Positions 42,701 to 55,353 of a stretch of DNA of 64,000 nucleotides are shown one piece after another (the stretch's first letter is position 1; every line of letters begins with the position of its first letter). Made by a program: the position numbers and the translations under genes. The DNA is from Nectonema munidae. Its lineage: Eukaryota > Nematomorpha > Nectonematoida > Nectonematidae. The stretch lies in assembly GCA_030549495.1 (NCBI GenBank), contig JAUIRK010000883.1:739501-803500 (forward strand), in the 5' to 3' direction. The notes beneath the pieces were generated by a model. It was not told the DNA's origin. It made no database searches and saw only the letters and a program-made list of their open reading frames with translations.

Positions 42701-44161
42701 ATGCCAAAAAATGAATAGACATTCACGAAAAGATAAAAAATATTTATCTCTGTGTATTTTATAACTCATTTTATGGTTAAATTAACTACTACAGTGAAAG
42801 CCCGAATATTTGAATCTTAAGTAGCCGAAGTTTTGAGTATCCGAACAACTGAACCTAAAGAAAGAAAGGAAATAAATTTTCACGTATCGCAACACTCGCT
42901 TATCACAAGCAATTTCGTTTTCTCCGAACCTTCAGGTTCTATTGTATATCAACTTTACTTAATTTTATTCCGTGAACAGACTCTTTTATCCTTCTTAAAA
43001 TTTCTACAGGTAAGCTTTTTTTTATCTTAATACCATTTTCTTAATTACAGTGAAAACCGTACATAGCGAATGCGGTTATAGCATTTTTCGCTCATAACAA
43101 CGCAAATTTTCCAAAAACTCTGAATATAACGAAGAAATTTGTGTAATAAAAATATATTTTTATATGAGTTAGATTATTATCTTTGCTTTGTAGAGAATTT
43201 ATTCTATTTATATTTCCAAAAACTTTTACTCGATTACTTTCAAAATTTTCAACATAATTGAGGAAAAAATACTGCGAAGACCTTATTTTTGATTTCACTA
43301 AAAAAAGTAAAAATTAATAACAAGCCCTAAATATTTTCCGATGATACTTATTTCCAGCTAAATTTTATCTGTCTTTATTAGGTGCAATGATAAGCGTCAA
43401 GATTTGTTCAGGCTTTTCCTTCCGTGAGTAATGTTTTTGATCGCATAATCCCATGAGATTCAAAAATTTTAAACGAGGCATTGAAGAATTAAGAAATGTT
43501 CAGTACTTTTCCTACGAAACCCTTATTATTCAGACTAAGAGTGCGAATGTGTTGAAAAAATGATGATGATGAGATTATTCAAAAGATTGTAAAAGTATTC
43601 TTTACCGGTTCTATTTCGGATTTGAGAGAATCCAGGTCAACGAACCAGGAATTTATTGAATATGAAGTCAATGCATCTAAAGATATTTTAGAGGATGGAA
43701 CTTCCTTCAAATTACTTTCACCAAGAAAGGGAACCAAAAACGTCGTTTGATCTTCGACAAATTTTTCATTACTCCGCTTCACATTTTTCAGGATTTTTGC
43801 GTTCACAAATTGAATCTTCTTCCTTAAAGTCGATAAATTAATCCTTTGTATATTTCAATTGTAACATATTTCTTTTACGATTACTCTTTGAATCAATTCA
43901 AAAAGTGATACGCTAATCCAAAGTCCATTATTATTAGTTTATTTATTAACATTCTTTAGTTAGATTCAAAAAATATTATTAAATGTTTAAAGAAAAAATT
44001 ATATACCTATATTAAAAGTGTAATATATTTAAAATCCATAGAGTAGTTTATTGCAACAAGTGTTAGCTATTTAAATGGTCGGATTTTTATTCAGAGAATA
44101 ACTCCAGGTAAGTAAGCTGACCTCAACAATTTGAGTAAAAATAAAATACACTAATTTCTAC
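42701..44161. other. AT-rich stretch with two pogo/Tigger-like ends
   Basis: TACAGTGAAAGCCCGAATAT (about 42790) and TACAGTGAAAACCGTACATA (about 43046) are in the same orientation and look like starts of pogo/Tigger-type MITEs. No right ends found. Confidence 0.4.
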
Positions 44162-44522
44162 TAGAGATGTATCGGATGTGAAATTTTTTGTGTCCGCGGA
44201 TGCGCATATCAGAATACATTTTTATCGGACATCATAATTGCTATTCTGAGCAAAGACAAGTTTTATACTTCTTAAACATTTAGAGAGAAGATGTCCATGT
44301 ACTATATGTGTTATCATAAAGAAATTTTTAGCATAAATATTTTGGATAAAGTAAAAATTGAAAAATTCCAAAAAAACTTTTTTGCGGTATATAGAAAAAA
44401 GAAAGATGTTTCGAAATTGCGGATGCGGATGTTGGAAATTAAATGATCCGCGGAAGAGGATATTAAGGGATGTAAAATTTTTGCCGATAATCCACATCTG
44501 AGGATATCCGATACATATCTAA
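44162..44522. mobile_element. MITE with GATGTATCGGAT termini
   Basis: Left end AGAGATGTATCGGATGTG and right end CATCTGAGGATATCCGATACA form inverted repeats; CGGATGCG/TCCGCGG motifs recur inside. It abuts the next MITE at 44528. Confidence 0.6.
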
Positions 44523-44527
44523 TTTCT

Positions 44528-44837
44528 CAGTAACGTAGCCAGAAAAATGGAGGCCCAAATGGGGCACTAATATACGTGCTTGCCTACTGGCTTTGTCTAA
44601 AATTAAAGCATCAAATCCTGCTTATAACAACTCTTTTCTCTGTGTTTATAAGCTCCTCTTCTCTACTTGTGTCCTATTTCTTTGTTAAGGTTTTAGATTT
44701 TATCATGGTTAATATTTCTTATCTTCGTTTCTCATAGCAAAGAGCAATTTTTTATTGTAAATTTGCTTTTTATTACAGGTAGAAGGTCCAGCCCCATTCA
44801 GATCTTTAGACTGACGGCCCCAAGTGCCCCATAGCTG
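44528..44837 (+). mobile_element. hAT-type MITE (family H2), opposite copy
   Basis: Starts CAGTAACGTAGCCAG and ends GCCCCATAGCTG; reverse complement of the 30341-30812 element over most of its length. Confidence 0.75.
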
Positions 44838-46317
44838 ACTACGTGTCTGTATATATATATATATATATTTTTAGAGCAGTCAACTTTATCTCGTAAATTT
44901 AACTAAAAAATATCATAGTAAAAATATATGTTTAATGATCACTAAAAGTTCTATCATTCTAGCAATACTTTGTTATCCAATGACTATAATGCCATTATTT
45001 AAAATTAAAACTTTTCAACCTTCTTGGCTTTAACATAAGCTATGTTGCAATAAATTCACAACTTTAATACCTTCCAATAAACTCCTTGTTTTACCAAAGT
45101 GTTCGAGACCACAAAATTAAAACAAAAGCAACTAATTGAAAACTTGCAGTTTTTGGATGCTACCACTTCTCACACATTCCTTCTTTTATCTCTTTAATAC
45201 TTAAACTCCACTTTGTGAATGACACACTAGTCCTCAAAGGGTTATCCCAAATCGCCTATCAAGGTGGGGTGGGGAAGTCATTGGGCCCCTCCCCTTTCAT
45301 AAAATGAAGTATCAATCTTTTCTACTTGTTTGCCTTACAGTCCATTTGAAGTAGTTATTTTTGTAATCAGAGATTCAATGTAACTCGATTATGATGATTT
45401 TTTTAAGATGCTAAAATAATTTTCTGAATACGCTGTTGTCTATAACCTTCATTATAGATTTTAGACTTTGGAGCTGTAAATATTTTTATATTTGATTACA
45501 ATTTGACAGTCGTAAGTCTATGGTGACAACAAACCACACTTTAAGACTAAGAATCTATAATAGTAGAATTTTTTTTGGCCTAAACTGTTTACCTACTTCT
45601 CAAAGTAAGGATGAACTATAAGGGAGGATACCCTGAGGAAATTTTTTGAATAGTTCAATACGTTCATCATATTTTTCCCTGTCATTTCGAACCAATTTTT
45701 TTCGTAGATTTTGATTTTAGATTTAAAAGACTTACTCGTATTTGGAAGAACGTTCGAAGTATTCATGCTGATCCAAAAAATTGTATTCTGAGGCAAATGC
45801 TACATCTATGATGTTACTAAAATTTAAAGAAGGTAAAATTAGCACTGTCATTTTAGGCCATAACAACAGTAACCTGCTTTCATTGACTAACTAAGATTTT
45901 TTCCAAAAAAATAAATTCAAACGAAATCATTTGATCACTTTCCATTACAGTTAAAAAATGTCATTTTTTCATATATTTGTTGAAAATTATAAACATACAC
46001 TCAAAAGAAGAGTAATAAACTTTAATTGTAATATTTGAAAGCAGTCACCGTAGAAAGAGACAAGAGAAGAGGGGCAAAAGGTCAACCCCGTGCGTAGAAC
46101 TGATTTGTATCAAAACATCGTGAATAAAAATTTTATCGAGATACTTTAGACTTAAATAGTAATGTAATTTGTTACACTTTTTGTTCCAGTTTTCCATACG
46201 TGGATAGTATATACCCCTATTATCAAGTTTTGAAGTGTTATTTGAAAGCCATATTAAAGAGACTCAATGAAACCTTAAAATAGAGGTGATAAATAACGAA
46301 TTCGATAGTGATTAGAT
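44838..46317. other. Unassigned stretch
   Basis: TA run at 44849-44868. A decayed M3-like right end (TCCTCAAAGGGTTA) at about 45231-45244. The frame 45593-45796 (-) has no recognised homology. Confidence 0.35.
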
Positions 46318-46385
46318 TAATCCGTTTACGTTCAGTATAATCAGACGATATCTAATGTAAAGCAGAAGATTTTATTTAAAAGGTG
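46318..46385 (+). mobile_element. Partial M2-type MITE
   Basis: CCGTTTACG then ATAATCAGACGATATCTAAT and GCAGAAGATT, as in M2 at 49858-49984. Truncated where the LINE begins. Confidence 0.55.
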
Positions 46386-46389
46386 TTTA

Positions 46390-47370
46390 CCAAATCCAAA
46401 TTGTAGGGGATAAATTAAATTATTAGAGTCAAAATAAGATTGTAACTGATTATTATGGATTAACCTTTCAAATATTTTTGATAAGACGGGTATACTTGAT
46501 ATAGGAGGATAGTTATCAATAGCAATCCTACTGCCTTTTTTGAATACCGGATGGATGATACTAAGCTTAAAATCATTAGGAAAGGTGTTATATTTTAAAC
46601 AAATATTATAACCAATCATCAAAAAGGGGTAAATAATACCAAGAATAGGTGTAATGTGGGAAATATTAAGACCATAGGCATCAAGGCAATTACTTTTATT
46701 GCAGTCTCAAACAACTGCTAAGATAATATCACTATGTGTAAAATCATTAAAATAAAATTTAGATTGGGTATGTGATATGTAATCAATATTCATTTGAGTC
46801 TCAGAAGAGGGTAACTTACTGCAAAACTTATCATTAAAGATGGAACAAATTACCTGTTCATCATCAATCATTTGCATACATTCTTTTTTATTTCACGCCA
46901 AACATTTTTAGAATTCGTTTGGGTAGCGAAAATATTACGTACAAACTTTTTTTTAAGTTCTCTGTATTTATATTTTATCTTATTCCTACATGTTAATGTA
47001 TTGCTGCTTTAAATTTTGTTATCAAAATTAAAACATCATCGTTCATCCATGTTTTCAGTGGGTTTTTATAATATAAATGAGAATTTCTCTTAAAACGATT
47101 TCGTGATGCATTAAGATTAACAAGGTCCACAAGTTTGGATCTAAAAACTTTAAAATATAAATTAGGAAAATTACTATATTGAGCGAGTAAATTATGCCAA
47201 TCAAATGATGAAGCCTCATTTATGTAGGAAGTTAAGCCAAGCTTACGCTTATAAAAACTATTCTTTGTTGTAGGGTGAATGTCAATGGTTACTAAGATAG
47301 AAATATGATCAGATATGTCATATATTAGATTATATAGGCTTTCCTTTTTTCTATAAAATCAGATATAAAA
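46390..47370 (-). mobile_element. CR1/Jockey-like LINE, endonuclease end to RT start
   Basis: Minus strand from 47370: YDISDHISILVTI (end of the endonuclease domain), LYFKVFRSKLVDLVNLNASR and KTWMNDDVL linker, then after frame changes FKLSIIHPVFKKGSRIAIDN and PISSIPVLSKIFERL, the RT N-terminal region, ending at QFGFGKHLLNK. Truncated within RT. Same family type as 771-1760. Confidence 0.75.
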
Positions 47371-47879
47371 AAATTATCTAGAAACGATTGACTTGAAGGT
47401 CTTGTTATTTTAGAAATCTTTTATATTATCGCAATCATTACACTTGAGCAGATTAATACAAATGAACATATAATATATCCTTTTAACATGAATACTACAC
47501 TAATTCAGCTCATCCCAGATTTAGAGGAATCTGCCTTTTGCCTCAAATTTTGGATATATCAATGTTCTGTTGCATTTAAGAACCAATTAAAGCATTAATT
47601 ATATGTTGATTACACTATCTCGTTATTCGGTTTAAAAAAGAAAACAATTTTTATTTTAAATGAGAAAGTATATCGATCTCTGGGAAAATACTCACACCCA
47701 AAAATATAGAATTTTTGTTACACTTTTGCAGCAGTAGCGATGAGTAGGGGTATTTTTAGCCAACCTACATAAAAGACACCGTTAGGTATTGCTGACTTTA
47801 TGTTTAGGCGTCTACTTATGGCTTTGTTGCACACATATATAAGTTTTAAATCCAAGCTTCAGTCAGATAGTTAATTACC

Positions 47880-48180
47880 TCGTATCGCTTCGACCATAAA
47901 TGAATGGGTTTAAGTGTTGTATGGACGTGTGTGGGCAGTTGAAAAAGTGGCGTGTGTTGTGTATGTGTTGATTGCAAAGTGGACAGCGCGGATTCTCATG
48001 TGTTTTTGGATCAATTTTATGAAGATAGCCACCAAGTAACGGTGATTTGTTAGCGCTAAGTTGTTCTGATGTATCAATTTTTGGTGGACAAATGTTTATG
48101 ACTTTATTAGATTTAAGTGTAGAAAGATAGTTTGTTACTGCTTCTGTGTGAATTATTTTATTGACTTTTGTTTGAATTTG
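47880..48180 (-). mobile_element. LINE C-terminal fragment with CCHC-like zinc motif
   Basis: An uninterrupted minus-strand frame without its own ATG ends in GGYLHKIDPKTHENPRCPLC and NTRHFFNCPHTSIQHL. The C-x2-C-x8-H-x3-C motif with a YLHKIDP lead-in is the usual C-terminus of Jockey/I-group LINEs. About 95 codons are open, so it is relatively young. 47371-47879 between the two LINE parts has no clear coding match. Confidence 0.7.
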
Positions 48181-49790
48181 ATATCAAACTAATCTATAAT
48201 AATTAGCTATAATTATTTACTAAACGTTAATATCTCAGATTATTATAATTGTACTTACCCATATATAATTAGCTAATAGACAGATGAATTAGCCAGTAGC
48301 TAGTTCTAATCTAGCTAATCTAGTTAAAGCAAGGTCTCTTCTTGGTTCACATCGTAACTATATAAGTGCATGTTTAAATCACTTTTATACAAAGTTTTAT
48401 CTCGTCTTTCTTCTCTTATCTTCCGCTAAGCCTAAGTACTCATGCATTTTAGTCTTACCCTCAAGTACAAACAAGTTTAGTACACTAGATGCTTTCATAT
48501 ATTGAATATTCATAAAAATTCATTTTAGAAAATGTTACGAAATCAGTTAGGTTAAATTTTCTTCCAGATCCTTCCTGCCTCTCAACCCCCTTTATGTCGT
48601 AGAGGTGGTCTTGAGACAATTTCCAATAGAAAATAGTTACATGAAGATAAGCAAACTTACTTCGCTGTTTTGTGCAAAATACGAGTGAATTTAGCTTCTT
48701 CATCATTCAAAGGAGGCTTACTAAAAACTTTTTCTTCCAAATGACTAAAATTGATTAGGATGAAAGTGATTTAAATTAAAATGAAAAAAAAGGTTAAACA
48801 AATAAAAACACATTCTACAATGACAAAAGAAAAACGGAGAACTTAAAGCGCAATTTCATGAAACTTGTTCTCTGGAGTAGATTTTTTGAAAACTAATGTA
48901 CTGCTTTATTTTTCAATGCAAAAGCAGTTGATTATTATTTCTTCGTACATTGCTGTCAAACTGATTGCATTGTCCCGCCCAGAATTTATTTTGCCCCACT
49001 CCTTTGAAATATCTATTATGTATATTAGAAATAATTGGTTGATCACTTGTCAATCAACTATTATGCAAATTGGGAAATAAATTTTAATAGTCAAATAGAA
49101 AGCATAATTTTTTTAAAAACTTTTTTTAATTAGGAAGAAAGATTTTGAAGCCGCGATATTTAAGTCAAATTTTAACAAAAATTCCGTTAATTAAGATAAT
49201 TAAATTTTTAGCTTGATACTGCAGACGCGTTTTAAAGAAGCCTTGAAATAAAGTGTAAAAAACAAATGGCTTAACATTTGTATTACTTGTAGTACATAAA
49301 ATATTCAACAAATTTAGTACCAAAGTTCGCAAAGAGAACGAAAACGACTTTAGTAATCAATATTTCTATTTAAAACAAGAGCTCATCCTCACTTCCTTTG
49401 GTAACATTGGAACTAAATGGGTTATAATGTCTATTTTTCAAAGTAAAATATTGAACTTTGCTCCATTCTGAATAATCAATCAAAATTAATGTACCTTTTG
49501 GTGAATTCATGTAAAGATAGTTGATCGAATCGCGTGGATTCACTATGAATTAATAAGAAAGAAATTATTCAGAAAATATATTAAATTATCAAACTATATT
49601 AGTGTTTTAAAAACATACATTTTCTTTGAGTATTCGTTTCAATTCCAAATTCCCATATAAACATTCTGTGTGCCCTCTTCTTTCAATATATTTTACTATT
49701 AGATCAATTTTTTGGCATCCATCTATTCTTTTTTTGTTTTTATCATAGTGTCTCGATTTTTTCATATTAACAAATTCTTTAATAAAAATC
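48181..49790. other. AT-rich stretch, nothing firm
   Basis: 49318-49425 keeps traces of an M1-like MITE (GTTCGCAAAGAGAACG, GGAACTAAATGGGTTA). No gene recognised. Confidence 0.4.
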
Positions 49791-49794
49791 GCCT

Positions 49795-49857
49795 GCTTTA
49801 CATTAGATCTTGTCTGATTACTCTGATCGTTAACGGGATAACCGGTTAAGAAGCAAA
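49795..49857 (-). mobile_element. M2-type MITE fragment, inverted
   Basis: CCTGCTTTACATTAGATC and TGATCGTTAACGGG are the reverse complement of the left end of the adjacent complete M2 copy. Confidence 0.6.
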
Positions 49858-49984
49858 TTAACCCGTTAACGACCAGAATAATCAGACGATATTTAATGTA
49901 AAGCAGAAGATTTGTATTAAAGAGCTTTGATAAACGCATACAATTTTATTTTTGTAAAGTCAACTCTGGGCGTTAACGGGTTAA
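49858..49984 (+). mobile_element. piggyBac-type MITE, family M2, complete
   Basis: TTAA at 49858-49861 and 49981-49984, ends CCCGTTAACGACCAGA and CTGGGCGTTAACGGG. Interior modules CAGACGATATTTAATG and GCAGAAGATT. It is the reference copy for M2 remnants at 5379, 9924, 46318 and 49981. Confidence 0.85.
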
Positions 49985-50099
49985 TCAGAAGATAACTATT
50001 GTAAAGCAGAATATTTGCATTAAAAAGCATTAATAAACGCAGACGATTTACATTTTTATAAAGTAGCCAATTGTTGATTCAGGTCGTTTAATGGGTTAA
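49981..50099 (+). mobile_element. Second M2-like MITE sharing a TTAA
   Basis: Begins at the shared TTAA (49981) without the outer terminal repeat (TTAATCAGAAGATAAC) and ends GGTCGTTTAATGGGTTAA at 50099. The interior is M2-like. Either a deletion or insertion into the neighbour's end explains the missing repeat. Confidence 0.65.
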
Positions 50100-50925
50100 T
50101 ATCAAATCTAAATCCAATATAAACATTTCCATTACTTATTCCTCAAGATTGAGAATGTTTATCACCCTATCATAGAGTTGATTTCTTTTTTTAAAGTAAA
50201 CTTTAGCATGTGAGTGTGAAAGTTCATTTTTTGATAAATTGAAAATCATTATGCTAAATAATAAAGGCAAGATAAAGCTAATTACTTTTTATTTGCAGCT
50301 GTATGGCAATTGTCTAGAAGATTAGTTCTTTCTGTTATCACTTTATCCTGTATCAAATAAATAGTAAAATTATTATCAATTTAAAGTGTGTATACAATGT
50401 TGTCTCGGGTGGTTTTGCCAGCCAGACCACAAATTACAAAGATAACCTTGAATATAGCTTGAAATTATTTCCCACACCTGTTCTACAATATTTGGCATTT
50501 TGGTTGATGCGTGTGTGTGTTTACAATAAAAAATAAAATTAATTGAATACCTATAGAGTATGCACAGAAAATATCTAAATTGAAAAACATTTAGTGTTTG
50601 GGTAATTGATATATACATTAGAGTTATGGCTTTTTCTATTTTTGAATGAAAATAAATTTCCTGTATCATAGATGAGTGAACTTTCGTATGATAATAAAAT
50701 AGCAAAAAGTTTAAGAGGTCAACTAACAAATAAATATGTTTAAATGGAAATATTCTGTGAAAACAGCACACTAACTAAAGCAGGCAAAACTAAAGAAAAG
50801 AAAGAAGATCTTTAATAGAATGCCCTTAAATTGATTTAAATTTCGGTGAATATGTTTCTATTACTTCTTTAAACTTATTTTATTCATTTATATCATCTGT
50901 TTTATGCCAATTTCCTTCATATTGT
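50100..50925. other. AT-rich stretch, nothing recognised
   Basis: The long minus frame 50376-50771 is low complexity and shows no recognised homology. Confidence 0.3.
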
Positions 50926-51560
50926 TTGCTTCAAAATTCTCATAAGAAAAGACGCTTCATTCCACTTGAAGAAAATTCATTAGAGAACAAAAACAGAATT
51001 CCCCAAAAGATCAAATTTGTTGGCAGAAAGGGGCGTTGGATTTGTAAAGAAGATTTGCAACGTTATCATCTTCAAATTGAAAGTAAAGGAAAGTCGGGTA
51101 TACATTGGAAAAGTTGTTAAACTTAAAACAATTCATCCTTCAAAAAGAACGAAAGTAGAATCTATTTCTAATTTGACTTCAAAAAGAAGCGACTTCTTGG
51201 ATCTAACTTCTGACTTAGATTGGGAGTCAGAAAAGGAACAAAAAGAAGGCGATTCATATGAAGAATCAACAAAAAATATAGTAAAAACTGGGCAAACAAA
51301 TTGATAATCAAGAGTTTAAAGCAAAAAATGAAGACAAGGAAATCAAACTAGCAGTTTCTAAAAAATTATTATTTTATAATCTAATTTATGGAATAGTATA
51401 TAAATTATTATTACCGATACTACAAACGATAACACAGGAAAAAATGGAGTGGTTGTTCGAATACAAAGAAATTTTATTGAAAGAGAAGTTCTACAATATA
51501 TTTCATGCCATCACCCTATCCTTGATGGAGTACTTCGAGCATGGAATGAAAAATAAACTC
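50926..51560 (+). pseudogene. Decayed transposase-like protein, hAT-like?
   Basis: 50926-51304 encodes, in two frames, a basic region (RKGRWICKEDLQRY) and an acidic Ser-rich tail (DLDWESEKEQKEGDSYEES). 51416-51556 then encodes DTTNDNTGKNGVVVRIQRNF and QYISCHHPILDGVLRAWNEK. The DTT--NTG ... C-H-H pattern is seen in a family of transposase-like proteins common in invertebrates; I think it is hAT-related but cannot place it firmly. It is broken between frames. Confidence 0.4.
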
Positions 51561-52114
51561 CTAATATTCAATATTCTTCTGAATCTGAAGTATTAGAAAA
51601 TTAAGAGCATCTCATTTCTTCACCATTTGGTTAATCTCATAAATCTTTAACGAAACAATTAATTTTCGTTACTTTACTTAAAATTCCTTACAAAAATCAA
51701 TTTTTTTTTATGTATTCATCATTTAATTTGAACAAAATATTTAATGATTTAAAACTTGAATTTTGCATTTTTACATTCTATTTTAGAGTCGATGTATCAG
51801 AATTAGCATTAGATTTTTAGATGGAAATCATGTTATGAGATTCTCTGATGAAAAACAACTTTTTTACAAAGCAAATAATTGATTTTTATCAATAAATACC
51901 GGAAAATACTTCTTCATTGGCTTTAAAAATTCTATCTATTTTTCATTATATTAAGTAGTGAAAGAAAAGAACAAGACTTAACAACTGATCAGATAAATGA
52001 TATTTAGACAGTTTCTGCAGTTACAAATTTAACTCCTGATTTTGATAAAATTTTTAAGAATAGATGTCAAGTTTATGGAAAATTAGAAAAAAACTTCATT
52101 CAAAAATTTTTGAA
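51561..52114. other. Probable continuation of the decayed transposase-like region
   Basis: 51780-51880 gives FLDGNHVMRFSDEKQLFYKA in an open frame, consistent with coding origin. Otherwise AT-rich. Confidence 0.3.
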
Positions 52115-52255
52115 GGTAAAAGTGGTGTTTTCATCGAGAAGGCACAATTGAGCCGCTTGTATCTAACTATGAGGAAAGCAGGCTTGATGCGGAATCGAAC
52201 CCAAGACCTTGAGTTATCGAATCCAGCATCTAACCAACCCTACTCACACATAATG
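52115..52255 (-). mobile_element. tRNA-derived SINE, family S1, minus strand
   Basis: GAAGGCACAATTGAGCC, then CTTGATGCGGAATCGAACCC (B box on the minus strand) and CAACCCTACTCACACA. Reverse complement of the 10759 and 11409 copies. Confidence 0.8.
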
Positions 52256-53035
52256 CTTTTGAAATAATGATAATTTATTCTGTTATTGTTAATATCAAAT
52301 TATGATTATGTGGGTCTTTTAAACGCTACGGCTTTATTTGCCCATATGTGATTTAAGTATTGAGAGAATCTTTGACTCTTCTAGAATAGTCACACCATTA
52401 GCATTGATCAATTTTATTAGCTTAAACTTTTTCTCATTTGAGATTTTGTTATACATTGTAAAGCAAGATATGAAGCTTCAACCCAATGCGTATTTATAGT
52501 GTTTCAAAGCAGGCAAATTTGAATAGAAAAGAAACAAATTTTTGTCAAATCTGTGCAAGTTTCAAACTATAAAAAGGTGTTATGGATTAATTTTAAATAT
52601 TAGAAATTTATCACTAGTTTTTTACATCAAGAAACTTTTTGAGGAATTTTATTTTATTTTCTGTTATGAATAAATTAACCAATCTTCTGTTTTTAAAGAA
52701 AATTACTCAATTTGGTTACTTTGATAAATAAAAATTTTATCATTCTTACAACTTATACTTATCGTTTGTTTTCATTTCATGATTATAAAAATTAGGAAAA
52801 ATTTCATTTATTTTACTTTAATGAATTTTTAATGTTGAATAAAACTTAATGTAAAAAAAGACGAACATGAAGTAAAAAATTAAATAAAACTAAATTTAAC
52901 GAAAAGTGAACTGTCTATTGTTTTAAAACAATTAAAAAGCATTGCTTTTATTAAAGGAAAACATTACTTGCTTTAGAAAGAACAGAAAATTAAGCAAGCT
53001 TAGCATAATATATTCTATATTTATAAGTATGGCCA
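52256..53035. other. AT-rich stretch, nothing recognised
   Basis: Long A/T runs, no supported features. Confidence 0.35.
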
Positions 53036-53420
53036 GTGGCAAGTTATGGCTGTGAAACATGGATATAAAATAAAGATGTAGAAAAGGAAATCGGTTTTGA
53101 GTTATGGTGCTGCTACAGAAGGATTTTAAAAGTTTTTTGGAAAGTGAACGATAAAACTTTAAAAAGCATGAAAAAGGGGAAATGGATATATACTGTATAT
53201 GTTTTACAACACAAAGATAACATCAAGCAAGGAAGGGAGAATGGAAACAAGGAATGCCAAGGACGTCCTAGAAATGAATGGTTTGACAATTTGAAATGAG
53301 GAAACCTTGATTCTTTATATCAAGACAAGCAAGAAATCTATCTGCGTTTGATCGAATTAGATGGAAATGGATTACCTAACACCTAAATGGTGATGGCTAA
53401 CAAAATAAGAAGTAAAATTA
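53036..53420 (+). mobile_element. RTE-like LINE C-terminal fragment
   Basis: SYGCETWI, FELWCYRRILKVFWKVND, then NKECQGRPRNEWFDNLK and a YLRLIELDGNG tail. This is the RTE-clade signature (YGCETW ... EMWCYRRIL ... GRPR..W..NL). Broken by stops. Confidence 0.8.
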
Positions 53421-54606
53421 TGAGTGTACTCTGAACAAAAAGGGACTAATATAATTATGTAGAAATGGATTGTATACACACAGACATATAGAAAGTTTTG
53501 TTTTTAAGGGAGCAGAAAAGATTTCAGAAAAGGAGTAAAACATGAACTAAATCAAAATCTCGAAATTTAAAGATTGTAAAAACTGTAATAAAAAATTAAG
53601 TTAACATCGATCATGAATTTGATTTAAATCAACTACATTCGGTTTTATTTATTCAGTTTTTTAGGTATCAAAATAGCCAGGGGGTCAAGCAACAGGGCAC
53701 GTGTTTATAGATATAAAGAATGAAACTGTTCAAGATGTGTCTTACGAGTAATATTACGGTAAATGATAAATAATTAAGAATTTGTCTTTTCTTTTGCATA
53801 AATTTAAAATTAACATCTAATTTTTAATCAATTATGGCTTATTAATATTATAAAATCAAATAAAAAAATTGAACAACTCAAAATATTTAAATGTATGAAT
53901 CAGGATACTGTGGAAGAATCTTTTAAACAACAGCAGAAGATTTTTTGTATCTTCATTTTTAACAGAGAGTCGGGTTGAGAGAACTGTGAAAAAATAACAA
54001 GTCTATCTAAAATGATCTTTTACTAAAAATGAACTATTTAATTAGATACTTACTTAATTTAATAGTAATAATTATACGCATCTTATATATTATCATTTTA
54101 TGAACTATCTAGGTTATTAAATTCGTATAATTATAATTAAAATGAAATTTATGTGTTTTTCGCTTCAATTCTCTTCAGCAAAGATTTTATTAAATAGAGT
54201 TTATCAAATATTCCGTCCTATCCAGAAGAAACAGATAAATTAAATGAACTACAAGTACTTAAAGTATCAAGAGAAACTATTTTGAAAAAAAAGATTTTTT
54301 AATTGAATAAATTGGTATTCATTTGTTTAGCAAACTTAAACATTTGACAATTTTCTATTAACTGTATTCCCGTTAAAATATCAAATTTAGACAAAAGTTT
54401 GAAGGAAAAGATATAAAATGAAACAAATTAATAAAAATTTTAAAAATAATTTGAATACAAACATTTTTAAAATACTACAAAACATCAAGCATCCTTTCTT
54501 CATAGTTCAAGGCATGGGTTTTCATAAAGCATTACTTCTACGGTGCGAAATCTTTTAATGCTTGTGCAATTATTTGCTAATCAAAATAAATTTTTTTTCT
54601 TCAATG
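53421..54606. other. AT-rich stretch, nothing recognised
   Basis: No supported features. Confidence 0.35.
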
Positions 54607-54655
54607 AATGCGGCGCAATTGTGGCTTCTCGATGAAAACACACCGGTACCTTAAT
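54607..54655 (+). mobile_element. S1 SINE tail fragment
   Basis: GCGGCGCAATTGTGGCTTC and GATGAAAACACACCGGTACC match the 3' body of the S1 SINEs; the tRNA-like head is missing. Confidence 0.6.
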
Positions 54656-54754
54656 TAATTTATTAAATAATTATTTGACTTGGCTGTCATGACACAAAAT
54701 ATTACAAAAATATATTGACCCATTCTCTTTTTAAGTTGTGGGTATCAAAAATAA

Positions 54755-54850
54755 ACTTCAATAATTGGACAGATGGTAGGGATAGTTACAATCGGGAATC
54801 GAACCCAAACTATATCGATCGAGATCCTAAGCTGAAACAAAACCAAGCAA
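54755..54850 (-). mobile_element. tRNA-derived SINE, family S2, minus strand
   Basis: GGACAGATGGTAGGGATAG and CGGGAATCGAACCCAAAC (B box on the minus strand). Same family as 62394-62490; A-box half decayed. Confidence 0.65.
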
Positions 54851-55353
54851 TCTGCCGATCATTTTTCTTCTTCTTGGTTGATTTAAAATTACAGGTAAAA
54901 CTAAAGCTTTACATTTGGTTTCCTATTAGAGCTAACTCTAAATAACCTTTATAAAGCTGCACTCGAAAAAAACGTCAATTATGGTTAAAAATTTTTTACA
55001 TTAGGACACGAAGAAGTAGTCTTTCATTCACTTAGCTTATTTTTCAAGAAGTTCATTTATCAACGTATGAAAATAATCAAGTCTCAAAAAATTTAATCAT
55101 TCTTTCTATCAAAGAAGTTTTTAAGATATAGGAGTATATCGCTTTTGAACAATTTTAAAAAAAAAACCTTCATAAATTTTTTTTAACATATTTGAAGTTA
55201 TTTTTAATTTCGACAGTAATTTTATTTTATCGCTTACTCTTTCTTTGTGATGGAAGATTATTTTGTTTAGAAATAAATTTTATAAACCTTGAATCATGTT
55301 TGTTATTTTTATATTTTTTAAAAATGTCATTTTTTAGTAGAATATAGGGGGAC

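Noticed and set aside
50376-50771. A 131-codon minus-strand frame
   Set aside because: Low complexity and AT-rich, without recognisable motifs or splice context.
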